Assembly: GCF_004310685.1 (NCBI RefSeq)
Contig: NZ_SISG01000001.1
Coordinates: 2,418,001-2,482,000, forward strand
Length of the DNA: 64,000 nucleotides
From: Glaciihabitans arcticus
GTDB taxonomy: Bacteria > Actinomycetota > Actinomycetes > Actinomycetales > Microbacteriaceae
Direction of reading: 5' to 3'
A model generated the notes under the pieces. That model saw only the letters and a program-made list of their open reading frames with translations, had not been told where the DNA came from and ran no database searches. Shown here piece by piece: positions 8,118-15,383 of the stretch. Numbering within the stretch: the stretch's first letter is position 1; each line of letters opens with the position of its first letter. Both the position numbers and the translations under genes were made by a program.

Positions 8118-8123
8118 TGATTA

Positions 8124-8129
8124 AGACTA
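8124..8129 (-). promoter_or_regulatory. -10 element of a leaderless marR-type promoter
   Basis: Minus strand TAGTCT, 6 nt before the ATG at 8117. A TTGAGA at 8145-8150 (minus strand) could be a -35 with a 15-nt spacer and lies inside the inverted repeat. Confidence 0.5.
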
Positions 8130-8135
8130 GCGGAA

Positions 8136-8153
8136 TAGTTGAACTCTCAAATA
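8136..8153. promoter_or_regulatory. Probable MarR operator (imperfect inverted repeat)
   Basis: TAGTTGA-actc-TCAAATA pairs in 6 of 7 positions around a 4-nt centre. It is A/T-rich against a GC-rich background and sits between the divergent regulator and dioxygenase-like genes. Size and symmetry suit a MarR dimer. Confidence 0.6.
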
Positions 8154-8214
8154 AGTTATACCCCGGTGACGCGTGAGATACCCAAGCGCAGCACCAGCGA
8201 AACGGAACAACCCC

Positions 8215-9090
8215 ATGAATGCAGCGACATCGAACCCGAACCTCCTTGCCGCAGACACGTCCATGGGTGCTGTGACCCTGAAGGTCGGCAATGTCGACAC
8301 GATGACCGCGTACTACCGTGACGGTGTCGCGCTGCAGGTCCTCAGCGAAGGGCCGGGCAGCGTGACCCTCGGTCGCGGCGGCACGCCCGTGGTGATCCTG
8401 GAGCACGCGCCGGCGCTGAAGCACGCGTCGCCGAGGGATGCGGGGCTCTTCCACACGGCGATCCTCTTCGACACCGAGGAGGCCCTGGCCGCGGCCGTCT
8501 ACGCGGTCGCCCAGCGCTACCCGAACACGTTCACCGGCAGCTCGGACCACCTTGTCAGCAAGGCGTTCTACTTCACCGACCCCGAGGGCAACGGTGTCGA
8601 GCTGTACTGGGACCGCGACCGCACGACCTGGAGCTGGACGCACGGCGTGATCGAGATGGGCACGCTCTACCTCGACCCGAACGCGTTCCTGCAGCAGAAC
8701 CTCACAGAGCAGGCCGTGGAATCGGCGGTCATCGGCGGCGCCTCGGTCGGCCACGTGCACCTGCAGGTCGGCGACGTTCAGACCGCGCACGACTTCTACG
8801 TGGACCGCCTCGGCTTCGAGGAGACCATCAACTACGGCGGCACCGCCCTGTTCGTGAGCGCGGGCGGCTACCACCACCACATGGCGATGAACGTGTGGAA
8901 CTCGGCCGGCGCAGGTCCCCGCCTGCCCGCACTGGGGCTGGGGCAGATCGACATCAGGGTGCCGTCGCTCGATGACGTCGGCGCACTCACCGAGCGGCTG
9001 TCCCACTTCGGTGTGTCGACGCGCGACGACGGGCAGACCGTCTCGTTCGACGACCCGTGGGCGAACCTGATCCGGGTCGCGGTCGCCTGA
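8215..9090 (+). CDS. Two-domain VOC family protein, extradiol-dioxygenase/glyoxalase-like
   Basis: The 291-residue product has two vicinal-oxygen-chelate modules, about residues 16-135 and 170-291. The first shows FHTAILFDTEEAL and DPEGNGVELYWDRD; the second starts GHVHLQVGDVQTAHDFYVD and includes YHHHMAMNVW and DDPWANLIRV. The overall plan matches CatE/YfiE-like catechol 2,3-dioxygenase proteins that are controlled by MarR or related regulators. That supports a role against catechol or quinone stress, but the substrate is inferred. I used the ATG at 8215; a GTG at 8173 in frame is an alternative and neither has a good ribosome binding site. Confidence 0.88.
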   Translation: MNAATSNPNLLAADTSMGAVTLKVGNVDTMTAYYRDGVALQVLSEGPGSVTLGRGGTPVVILEHAPALKHASPRDAGLFHTAILFDTEEALAAAVYAVAQRYPNTFTGSSDHLVSKAFYFTDPEGNGVELYWDRDRTTWSWTHGVIEMGTLYLDPNAFLQQNLTEQAVESAVIGGASVGHVHLQVGDVQTAHDFYVDRLGFEETINYGGTALFVSAGGYHHHMAMNVWNSAGAGPRLPALGLGQIDIRVPSLDDVGALTERLSHFGVSTRDDGQTVSFDDPWANLIRVAVA

Positions 9091-9138
9091 CCTGTCTTCC
9101 GCCCTTTCTGGGGTGAGCGGATGCCGCGGCGCCCGCCC

Positions 9139-9144
9139 TACGCT
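9139..9144 (+). promoter_or_regulatory. -10 element of a leaderless promoter
   Basis: TACGCT, 6 nt before the ATG at 9151. It decides that start over an in-frame upstream ATG at 9121. Confidence 0.55.
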
Positions 9145-9150
9145 TCGAAC

Positions 9151-9609
9151 ATGACTACACCGCTCCCCGAACTGCTCGCCAAAGTCGCGACCCTGAACGA
9201 CCCGAAGAACCCGTTCACGTACGAGGTGAAGGGCAACACGATCGTCGGCAAGTGGGACATCGTGAGCGCCAAGTCGCTGTACCCCAAAGAATTCACGACC
9301 ATCGACAAGAAGTTCTCGATCACGGTCGAGCTCGATGAGAAGAAGGGCACCTGGAAGGCGAAGGAGAAGTCGCAGGACAGCGGCGGCTCGATCAGCGGCG
9401 GCGGCATCAGCTTCGGCACGTCGACCAACTCGTTCTCGGGCAAGAGCAGCAACAAGTCGTTCGGCTTCGAGCTCGGCGGCATCAACAAGACGAAGGATGG
9501 CGTGAGCCCGATCCTCACCTGGTCGTTCGACTCCTCCAAAATCAAGGGACCGCTGTTCGAGCTGCTCGAGTCCAACGGCTGGACGAAGAAGAAGGGTCTG
9601 TTCGGCTGA
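9151..9609 (+). CDS. Lysine- and glycine/serine-rich protein of unknown function
   Basis: The 152-residue product has no signal peptide or membrane segment. It is strikingly rich in lysine (many KK pairs, AAG codons), with a central Gly/Ser stretch (SGGSISGGGISFG, then FSGKSSNKSFG). The sequence suggests alternating beta strands, for example TYEVKGNTIVGKWDIV and FSITVELDEKKGTWKAKEK. I do not recognise the family. The start is set by the TACGCT-N6-ATG arrangement. It sits in its own transcription unit between the VOC gene and an SDR gene. Codon use is GC-biased like the neighbours, so transfer is not indicated. Confidence 0.8.
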   Translation: MTTPLPELLAKVATLNDPKNPFTYEVKGNTIVGKWDIVSAKSLYPKEFTTIDKKFSITVELDEKKGTWKAKEKSQDSGGSISGGGISFGTSTNSFSGKSSNKSFGFELGGINKTKDGVSPILTWSFDSSKIKGPLFELLESNGWTKKKGLFG

Positions 9610-9613
9610 TCGG

Positions 9614-9619
9614 TAGGGT
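9614..9619 (+). promoter_or_regulatory. -10 element of a leaderless SDR promoter
   Basis: TAGGGT, 6 nt before the ATG at 9626, placed immediately after the stop of the upstream gene. Confidence 0.5.
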
Positions 9620-9625
9620 TGCCGC

Positions 9626-10381
9626 ATGACCGAACCGCGCCCTGTCGCCCTGATCACCGGAGTCGGCCGCACCGTCGGAATCGCCGCCGGGATCGCACTT
9701 CGCCTCGCCGCAGATGGCTGGGATCTTGCCCTCAACTACTGGACTCCCGCCGACCGCAGCATCTTCGGCGACAGCGCCGACGCCGGACTCGGCGACCTCG
9801 TCTCCGCACTCGAGAGCCTGGGTGCGGCAGTGCTGCCGGTACCCGCCGACCTCGAGCTTCCCGACTCCGCGAGCGAGATCTTCCGCGAGGTGCAGGCCGG
9901 GCTCGGGTCGCCGTCCGCCCTGGTGCTGTCGCACGCGTGGGACATCGACTCCGGCATGCTCGACACGAGCGTCGAACAGTTCGACAAGCACTTCGCGATC
10001 AACACGCGGGCAAGTTGGCTCCTCATCCAGCAGTTCGCGAAGCAGCTCGAGACAGACGAGGGCCGCATCGTCGCGATCACGAGCGACCACACCGTCGGCA
10101 ACCTGCCCTACGGGGCGAGCAAGGGCGCGCTCGATCGCATCGTTATCGCCGCCGCGAAAGAGCTCGCGCACCTCGGCATCAGCGCGAACGTCATCAATCC
10201 GGGCCCGATCGACACGGGGTGGATGACGCCCTCCGTGCGCGAGCACCTCACCGGCCTCCAGCCCACGGGGCGGCTCGGAACGCCCGACGACACTGCGGAC
10301 CTCGTGTCGTTCCTGCTGTCGGCCCACGGCGCGTGGATCAACGGCCAGCTCCTCAAAAGCGACGGCGGCGTCAGCAGCTAG
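9626..10381 (+). CDS. SDR family oxidoreductase
   Basis: The 251-residue product is a classical short-chain dehydrogenase: N-terminal ITGVGRTVGIAAG in place of TGxxxGxG, an LSHAWDIDSG stretch where NNAG usually stands, catalytic Tyr162 and Lys166 in YGASK, and NVINPGPIDTGWM after it. The C-terminus (WINGQLLKSDGG) is typical. The cofactor loop and the missing NNAG are divergent, so cofactor preference and substrate are uncertain. Resistance-island SDRs have similar features, but nothing else here supports that. Its TAG stop shares CTAG with the stop of the convergent GH15 gene. Confidence 0.88.
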   Translation: MTEPRPVALITGVGRTVGIAAGIALRLAADGWDLALNYWTPADRSIFGDSADAGLGDLVSALESLGAAVLPVPADLELPDSASEIFREVQAGLGSPSALVLSHAWDIDSGMLDTSVEQFDKHFAINTRASWLLIQQFAKQLETDEGRIVAITSDHTVGNLPYGASKGALDRIVIAAAKELAHLGISANVINPGPIDTGWMTPSVREHLTGLQPTGRLGTPDDTADLVSFLLSAHGAWINGQLLKSDGGVSS

Positions 10382-12168
10382 GCCGTCTCGTGGATGGTGA
10401 TCGCCGCGTTCACGAGTGCGAGGTGGCTGAGGCCCTGCGGAAGGTTGCCCCAGAATGAGTTGTCGGCCGGGTCGATCATCTCGGCGAAGAGACCAACGTC
10501 GTTGGACAGCTCGACGAGTTGATCCATGAGCTCGATGGCCTCCTCCCGACGCCCGACGCAGGCAAGGGCCGACGCCAGCCAGAACGAGCAGGCGACGAAC
10601 GCCTGCTCCTCGGCCTCCGCACCGGTGAACCGGTAGACGAGGGGGCCGCGACCCAGCTCGGCGCGGATGGCATCGACGGTCCGCGACATCCTCTCGCCGC
10701 GGTCGAAACCACTCGGTGCATGCAGCAGAACGGATGCATCGAGCTCGTCACTGCCCTCGAACGACACGTATGACTGCCGCTCCTCCGACCAGCAGTGTTC
10801 GGCGATGTGGGCGGCGATCGCGTCCCGCTCCCGGGACCAGCGCTCCGGGCTGCTCGGAATCTCGCCCAGCTCGCTCAGCTTCACCGCCGCGTCGAGCGCC
10901 TGCCAGCAGCCCATCATCGACGCCGTGTAGTGGCGGCGCTCCGGCAACTCCCACATGCCGGAGTCGGGCTGGCGCCACAGGTCGCAGGCGCGATCGGCTG
11001 CGGTCACGAGCATGTGGCCGGTCGGGTCGTCGAGTACGTTGCCCGCCTCGACATAGTTCAGCATCATGCCGAGAAGGTCGCCGTAGACGCCGTGCTGGTC
11101 CTGTCCTGCAGCCGGGTTGCCGGAGACGACCGGCTGGCTGCCGCGCCAGCCGGGGGCGTCCAACTCGGCGACACCGTCCGGCAGCGAGCCGTCGAGCGTG
11201 TAGAAGATGTGCGGGTCGGGACCGTGCTTGCGGATGGTGCGCACGAGCCAGGCAACCGAGGCCTGGGTCTCCTCGCGGAGGCCAAAACGGGTGAGGGCGT
11301 GCACCGTGTACGCGGCGTCACGCACCCAGGCGAACCGGTAGTCCCAGTTCTTATGGCCGGAGCGGCTCTCCGGCAGCGACGTCGTCGGAGCTGCCGCGAT
11401 CGCCCCCGTCGGCGCGAAGATGAGCAGCTTGAGGGCAAGAGCACTACGCTGCACATGCTCCGACCAGGGGCCGTCGTAGTGGAACTCACGCGACCAGGTG
11501 CGCCAGTTGGCGATGGTGCGGTCGATGCCGATGTCGGTCTTCTCCGGGATCGGGAGGTGAAGGGGCTCATCTGCCGAGCCGACCACCGTGAGCAAGTGGC
11601 GCGACTTCGGCGCGGTGACGAAGGTGCCGGCCAGCTCGCGCTCGCCACCGCCGCGCGGACCGTGGTCCACGCCGCGCACGGCGAGCGTCACGCCGTCCAC
11701 GCGGAGTACCTGGCCGTGGGTGGTGTCGTCCTTCCACGGGGAGGCCGTGCTGAACATGGTGCCCGGGGTGACGCGCCAGCGGAAGCGCAGCTCTCCGCGG
11801 ATGCCCTCGATGCGGCGGGCGAGTTCCACCCAGGGCAGGCGGCCGGCGATGCCGGTGACGAGCGCGTCCGTCAGCCGCGCGGAGCCGAGGGCCGTGGTGA
11901 ACGTGGTCTGCAGCACGTTCGTTCCGGGAACGTAGCGCCGGGTCACCGTGAACGGGTCGGTGGGCGCGAGCTCGATCGCGCCGCCCGATTCGGCGTCGAG
12001 CATCCGCGCGAACGGCGGAAGGGAGTCGAGACTCGGCACCGGGAGCCAATCGATCGACCCATCCGCCGCGATCAGGGCGACGGTACGGCCATCACCGATC
12101 GCCGCGTAGGAGCGCAGGTCGACGTAGCCGTCGGTGCGGTCGGGTTTCAGGCGAGTGGCGCGGGGCAT
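10378..12168 (-). CDS. Glycoside hydrolase family 15 protein (glucoamylase/trehalase type)
   Basis: The 596-residue product has the two-part layout of actinobacterial GH15 enzymes: an N-terminal beta-sandwich opening YVDLRSYAAIGDGRTVALIA followed by DGSIDWLPVPSLDS, and a C-terminal (alpha/alpha)6 barrel with NWDYRFAWVRDAAYTVHAL. It also carries AGQDQHGVYGDLLGMMLNYV and the late FVACSFWLASALACVGR. Mycobacterial members hydrolyse trehalose, so trehalase activity is likely but glucoamylase or other alpha-glucosidase activity is possible. No signal peptide, so cytosolic. It lies 58 nt downstream of the serine hydrolase gene on the same strand. Confidence 0.93.
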   Translation of the reverse strand: MPRATRLKPDRTDGYVDLRSYAAIGDGRTVALIAADGSIDWLPVPSLDSLPPFARMLDAESGGAIELAPTDPFTVTRRYVPGTNVLQTTFTTALGSARLTDALVTGIAGRLPWVELARRIEGIRGELRFRWRVTPGTMFSTASPWKDDTTHGQVLRVDGVTLAVRGVDHGPRGGGERELAGTFVTAPKSRHLLTVVGSADEPLHLPIPEKTDIGIDRTIANWRTWSREFHYDGPWSEHVQRSALALKLLIFAPTGAIAAAPTTSLPESRSGHKNWDYRFAWVRDAAYTVHALTRFGLREETQASVAWLVRTIRKHGPDPHIFYTLDGSLPDGVAELDAPGWRGSQPVVSGNPAAGQDQHGVYGDLLGMMLNYVEAGNVLDDPTGHMLVTAADRACDLWRQPDSGMWELPERRHYTASMMGCWQALDAAVKLSELGEIPSSPERWSRERDAIAAHIAEHCWSEERQSYVSFEGSDELDASVLLHAPSGFDRGERMSRTVDAIRAELGRGPLVYRFTGAEAEEQAFVACSFWLASALACVGRREEAIELMDQLVELSNDVGLFAEMIDPADNSFWGNLPQGLSHLALVNAAITIHETA

Positions 12169-12226
12169 GGTTCACGGTAATACGCGCGACCGGGAGCGCG
12201 TCCTCAGGCTGTGAGGCGGCTGGGCG

Positions 12227-13243
12227 TCAGCCGTCGAGGCGCTCGTCGAGCTCGGTGATCACGTCCCACGCGCCGTCCTCCTCGTTGGACAGCACAACGA
12301 CGTCGACGTCCTCCTCGAGGTAGTGGCGCACGATGCCGCTCGCGCCGGTGTTCACGCCGTCCTTGTAGTACGACCGCACCGTGCCGTCCTCGTTCATGTC
12401 GAACTCGAGGCCAAAACCGTACTTCGTCTCATCGTCGTGCTCCACTTGCGGGGAGAAGAACTCGTCGGTGTATTCGGGGCTGAGCAGCGTGCCATCCCGA
12501 ACCGCGTCGAGGAAGCGCAACAGGTCGTGGGCCGTCACCTGCGCGCCGTCGGACGGGCTGCCGATCGGCGGGTAGCTGTAGATGTTGCTCTTCCAGGTGC
12601 CGTCTTCGCGGCGATCCCATCCCTCGGCGAGGCGGGGCGCGGCATCCCGACGGTCATAGAAGCCGGAGTCGCCCATACCCGCCGGGCCGAATACCTCGTC
12701 GAAGACGTACTGGCGGTAGTTGGTGCCCGTGACCTTCTCAAGCGCGAGGCCCGCGAGGATGTAGCCGACGTTGCAGTAGCGGCACTCGACGCCGGGGTCC
12801 TCGTTCGGCTCCTTGTCGACGAACTGCGGCAGGTAGTCGGCGGCCTCGAGGAATCGGTAGTTGGGGGTGTCGACGAAGAGCGCCTCGTACGACTCGCCGT
12901 CCTCCTCGTCCGCGTCGTCGCGGATGCCGCTCGTGTGGGTGAGCAGGTGCAGGAGGTTCACCTCGATCGGTATCTTCGTGCCCTCGAGAGCGTCGACATA
13001 GTGGTGGATCGACAGCTCGAGGTCGAGGTTGCCCTTTGCGACCTGCTGCAGCACCGCGACGCTCGTGAACAGCTTCGTGATCGAGGCGGTGTCGAAGCGG
13101 GTGTCGAGGGTGTTCGGCACATTCCAGCGGCGGCTCGCGAGGCCACTCGCCTGCTCGAAGATCACGCCGCCCGCCTTGCGCACAACGACCACGCCGTTGA
13201 AATCCTTGTCGGCGAGGAAGTCGGAGAGTCCTGTGGTGTCCAT
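12227..13243 (-). CDS. Serine hydrolase, beta-lactamase/class C family
   Basis: The 338-residue product contains the SxxK motif SITK (Ser54-Lys57) and a YxN motif YCN (Tyr156-Asn158), the active-site residues of penicillin-binding-protein-like esterases and class C beta-lactamases. GMGDSGFYDRR and SYYKDGVNTGASGIVRHY fit the same family. No signal peptide is evident, so it is probably a cytosolic esterase or peptidase rather than a resistance enzyme; the substrate is unknown. The ATG is 6 nt from TAAACT. Only 34 nt separate this start from the divergent SGNH hydrolase start, so their promoters overlap. Confidence 0.9.
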   Translation of the reverse strand: MDTTGLSDFLADKDFNGVVVVRKAGGVIFEQASGLASRRWNVPNTLDTRFDTASITKLFTSVAVLQQVAKGNLDLELSIHHYVDALEGTKIPIEVNLLHLLTHTSGIRDDADEEDGESYEALFVDTPNYRFLEAADYLPQFVDKEPNEDPGVECRYCNVGYILAGLALEKVTGTNYRQYVFDEVFGPAGMGDSGFYDRRDAAPRLAEGWDRREDGTWKSNIYSYPPIGSPSDGAQVTAHDLLRFLDAVRDGTLLSPEYTDEFFSPQVEHDDETKYGFGLEFDMNEDGTVRSYYKDGVNTGASGIVRHYLEEDVDVVVLSNEEDGAWDVITELDERLDG

Positions 13244-13249
13244 GGGAGG

Positions 13250-13270
13250 AGTTTACCGAGCGCCTAGCAT
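13250..13270. promoter_or_regulatory. Overlapping divergent leaderless promoters
   Basis: Minus strand TAAACT at 13250-13255 is 6 nt from the serine hydrolase ATG (13243). Plus strand TAGCAT at 13265-13270 is 7 nt from the SGNH hydrolase GTG (13278). The -35 region of each promoter would fall at or inside the other gene's start, so the two promoters should compete. Confidence 0.5.
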
Positions 13271-13277
13271 GGGATCC

Positions 13278-14009
13278 GTGCCCGCCCTCCGCCTCAGCCG
13301 CATCGCGGCGATTCCGTTCGCCCCCGTGCTGCTGGTGCAGGGCAAGCGCCTGCGACGCGAGACTCCGAAGCTTCCGGATGCCGCGCTCCCCTGGTCGGGC
13401 TCCGAAGCCGGCCCCTCCGCTCTCCGCCTCCTCGTGCTCGGCGATTCCACCGCTGCGGGTGTCGGCGCCGCAACGCAGGATGAGGCGCTCCCCGGGAACC
13501 TGGCCCGCGAGCTCTCCGCCCGCTGGTCGCGCGGCGTCGAGTGGACCGCGCTGGGCGAGAACGGCGCAACCGCCCGCGACCTGGTCGAACGCTTCCTTCC
13601 CGTTGCGCTGGAGGAGACCTACGACTTCGTGTTCCTCAGCATCGGGGCCAACGACGCGCTCGACCTGCGGTCGCGCTCGGCGTTCGGGCGGGACATCCGA
13701 ACCCTGCTGACGGCGCTGCGCTCCCGCAATCCCGACGCACAGCTCATGATGTCTTCGCTGCCCGCGTTCTTCCGCTTTGTGCTGCTGCCGAACCCGCTGC
13801 GCTGGAACCTCTACCTGCACTCCCAGAATCTCGAGACCGAGGCCCGGCGCATCGTCGCGCAGTTTCCGGGCGTGATCATGTCGCCCGCACCGCCGCCCTA
13901 CACGGACGGCTTCTTCGCGACCGACCTCTTCCACCCCTCGGCGAGCGGCTACAAGGACTGGGCGCGCTTCGCCATCGACGACGCGTTCGAGAAGGGCCAG
14001 CTCGCGTGA
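13278..14009 (+). CDS. SGNH/GDSL-type hydrolase
   Basis: The 243-residue product has block I LLVLGDSTAAGVG (nucleophile Ser), block III IGANDALDL and block V DLFHPSASGY with the catalytic Asp and His. These define an SGNH esterase or lipase; the acyl substrate is not known. A hydrophobic N-terminal stretch (IAAIPFAPVLLVQG) may be a membrane anchor or uncleaved signal. I favour the GTG at 13278, with TAGCAT 7 nt upstream, over an ATG at 13269. The gene overlaps its paralogue by 4 nt. Confidence 0.88.
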   Translation: MPALRLSRIAAIPFAPVLLVQGKRLRRETPKLPDAALPWSGSEAGPSALRLLVLGDSTAAGVGAATQDEALPGNLARELSARWSRGVEWTALGENGATARDLVERFLPVALEETYDFVFLSIGANDALDLRSRSAFGRDIRTLLTALRSRNPDAQLMMSSLPAFFRFVLLPNPLRWNLYLHSQNLETEARRIVAQFPGVIMSPAPPPYTDGFFATDLFHPSASGYKDWARFAIDDAFEKGQLA

Positions 14010-14749
14010 AGCACAACGGGTACGGCAGCCGGCTGCTCGCCTTCGTTCTCGCGCCCCTGCTGTTTCCGCAGAGCCGCGTGGTGCTCTCGCATCTGCCGAT
14101 CCTGTCGGAGGCCGAGCCGGGATGGCGCGGCACCGTCGACGGCCCTGACCCGCTGCGCCTGCTCGTGCTCGGCGACTCGACCGCCGCGGGTGTCGGCGTG
14201 GACGACAACACCTATGGACTCGCAGGCAACCTGGCGAGGGAGTTCGGGGCGGTGCTCGGTCGCGGCATCGAGTGGACGGTCATCGCCCGCTCGGGCGCGA
14301 CAACCGGCGAGGTGCGCAACTTCTTCCTCGGGCTGTCGACGCGCTCCGAGTTCGACCTGATCTTCGTCTCGACCGGCGTCAACGACGTGATGCACCTGCG
14401 CACGACGGCCGCGTTCACCGCCGACCTCGCCCTCATTCTGGAGGGGCTCGAAGCCGCGTCGCCGTCCGGCACGATTTTTCTTGCCGGGATACCGCGCATG
14501 GAGCACTTCACCTCGCTGCCCGACCCGCTCGGCACCATCCTCGGTGCGCGTGCGTACCGGTTGAACGCGGGGGCGCACCGCGTGCTCGAGCGGCACCCGC
14601 GCGTGGTTCACGTTCCGCCGTGGCCGATCGGTACACCGGGATTCTTCGCGCGCGACGACTTCCACCCCTCAGCACTCGGCTATGCGGCCTGGGCGAAGAA
14701 GGCGGTGGGCTATTGGCAGCGACGACGCTCGCCGAGGCAGTCGGGCTGA
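14006..14749 (+). CDS. SGNH/GDSL-type hydrolase, tandem paralogue
   Basis: The 247-residue product is clearly related to the preceding protein: LLVLGDSTAAGVG, then GVNDVMHLR in block III and DDFHPSALGY in block V. An N-terminal hydrophobic segment (LLAFVLAPLLFPQ) suggests membrane association. The GTG start overlaps the upstream stop (GTGA). The pair diverged well beyond recent duplication, as the inter-motif sequence differs substantially. Acyl-ester substrates are likely but unidentified. Confidence 0.88.
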   Translation: MKHNGYGSRLLAFVLAPLLFPQSRVVLSHLPILSEAEPGWRGTVDGPDPLRLLVLGDSTAAGVGVDDNTYGLAGNLAREFGAVLGRGIEWTVIARSGATTGEVRNFFLGLSTRSEFDLIFVSTGVNDVMHLRTTAAFTADLALILEGLEAASPSGTIFLAGIPRMEHFTSLPDPLGTILGARAYRLNAGAHRVLERHPRVVHVPPWPIGTPGFFARDDFHPSALGYAAWAKKAVGYWQRRRSPRQSG

Positions 14750-15321
14750 TCCCTACTACGGGACAACGCCAGATCGTGGGCGTCGCCGGTGAGCCGGGCG
14801 CGGGAAAGTCGACGATCGCCGCGCTGCTCGTCGCGGCGCTCGGACCCACCGCCGCCTTGCTGCCGATGGACGGGTATCACCTGCCGCAGGCTGAGCTGGT
14901 CGAACTCGGCCGGCGCGACCGCATGGGGGCCGCCGACACGTTCGACGTTGACGCGTTCGTCGCGACTCTGCGCGACCTGCGGTCTGGGCGTGCCACCTAC
15001 GCCCCCGACTTCGACCGCACGATCGAGGAGCCCGTCCAGGGCGCGCTCGCGTTTCCGCCCGAGCTGCGCACCATCGTGGTGGAGGGCAACTACCTGCTGC
15101 ACGATGCGGGCGGCTGGGAGCGGGTACTTCCGCTGCTGGACCTGAGTTTCTTCGTGGAGGTCGAGCCGGGCATCCGGCAATCGCGCCTCATCGAGAGGCA
15201 CGTGCGCTTCGGCAAGACGCCCGAGGCCGCGCGCGCCTGGGCGCTCGGCCCCGACGAGCACAACGCCCGGGTCGTGCGCGCCTCGGCTCACGGTGCCGAC
15301 CACGTCATCGCGCTGCGCTGA
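14713..15321 (+). CDS. P-loop nucleoside/nucleotide kinase family protein (PRK/PanK-like)
   Basis: The 202-residue product has Walker A GEPGAGKS (residues 26-33), then LLPMDGYHLPQAEL, FDVDAFVATLRDLRSG, YAPDFDRTIEEPVQGAL and VVEGNYLL. This pattern belongs to the phosphoribulokinase/uridine kinase/YggC-like group; substrates proposed for relatives include sugars and nucleosides. I chose the TTG at 14713, which lies 37 nt inside the end of the SGNH gene, because it gives a normal N-terminus before the P-loop; a GTG at 14776 would start within two residues of it. Translation is probably coupled to the SGNH pair. Confidence 0.85.
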   Translation: MAATTLAEAVGLIPTTGQRQIVGVAGEPGAGKSTIAALLVAALGPTAALLPMDGYHLPQAELVELGRRDRMGAADTFDVDAFVATLRDLRSGRATYAPDFDRTIEEPVQGALAFPPELRTIVVEGNYLLHDAGGWERVLPLLDLSFFVEVEPGIRQSRLIERHVRFGKTPEAARAWALGPDEHNARVVRASAHGADHVIALR

Positions 15322-15339
15322 CAGCCGGCCAACGCGAAA

Positions 15340-15370
15340 GCGGGGCGCCCGGTTGCCCGAAACGCCCCGC
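15340..15370. terminator. Bidirectional transcription terminator
   Basis: An 8-bp perfect GC stem, GCGGGGCG (15340-15347) with CGCCCCGC (15363-15370), sits between the convergent kinase and MFS genes. There is no U-tract, which is common in high-GC actinobacteria. Confidence 0.75.
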
Positions 15371-15383
15371 CTCACACCGCTAT

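Noticed and set aside
12227-13243. Secreted class C beta-lactamase giving resistance
   Set aside because: The SxxK and YxN residues are present, but there is no signal peptide and no clear KTG motif, so a cytosolic esterase or peptidase is more likely.
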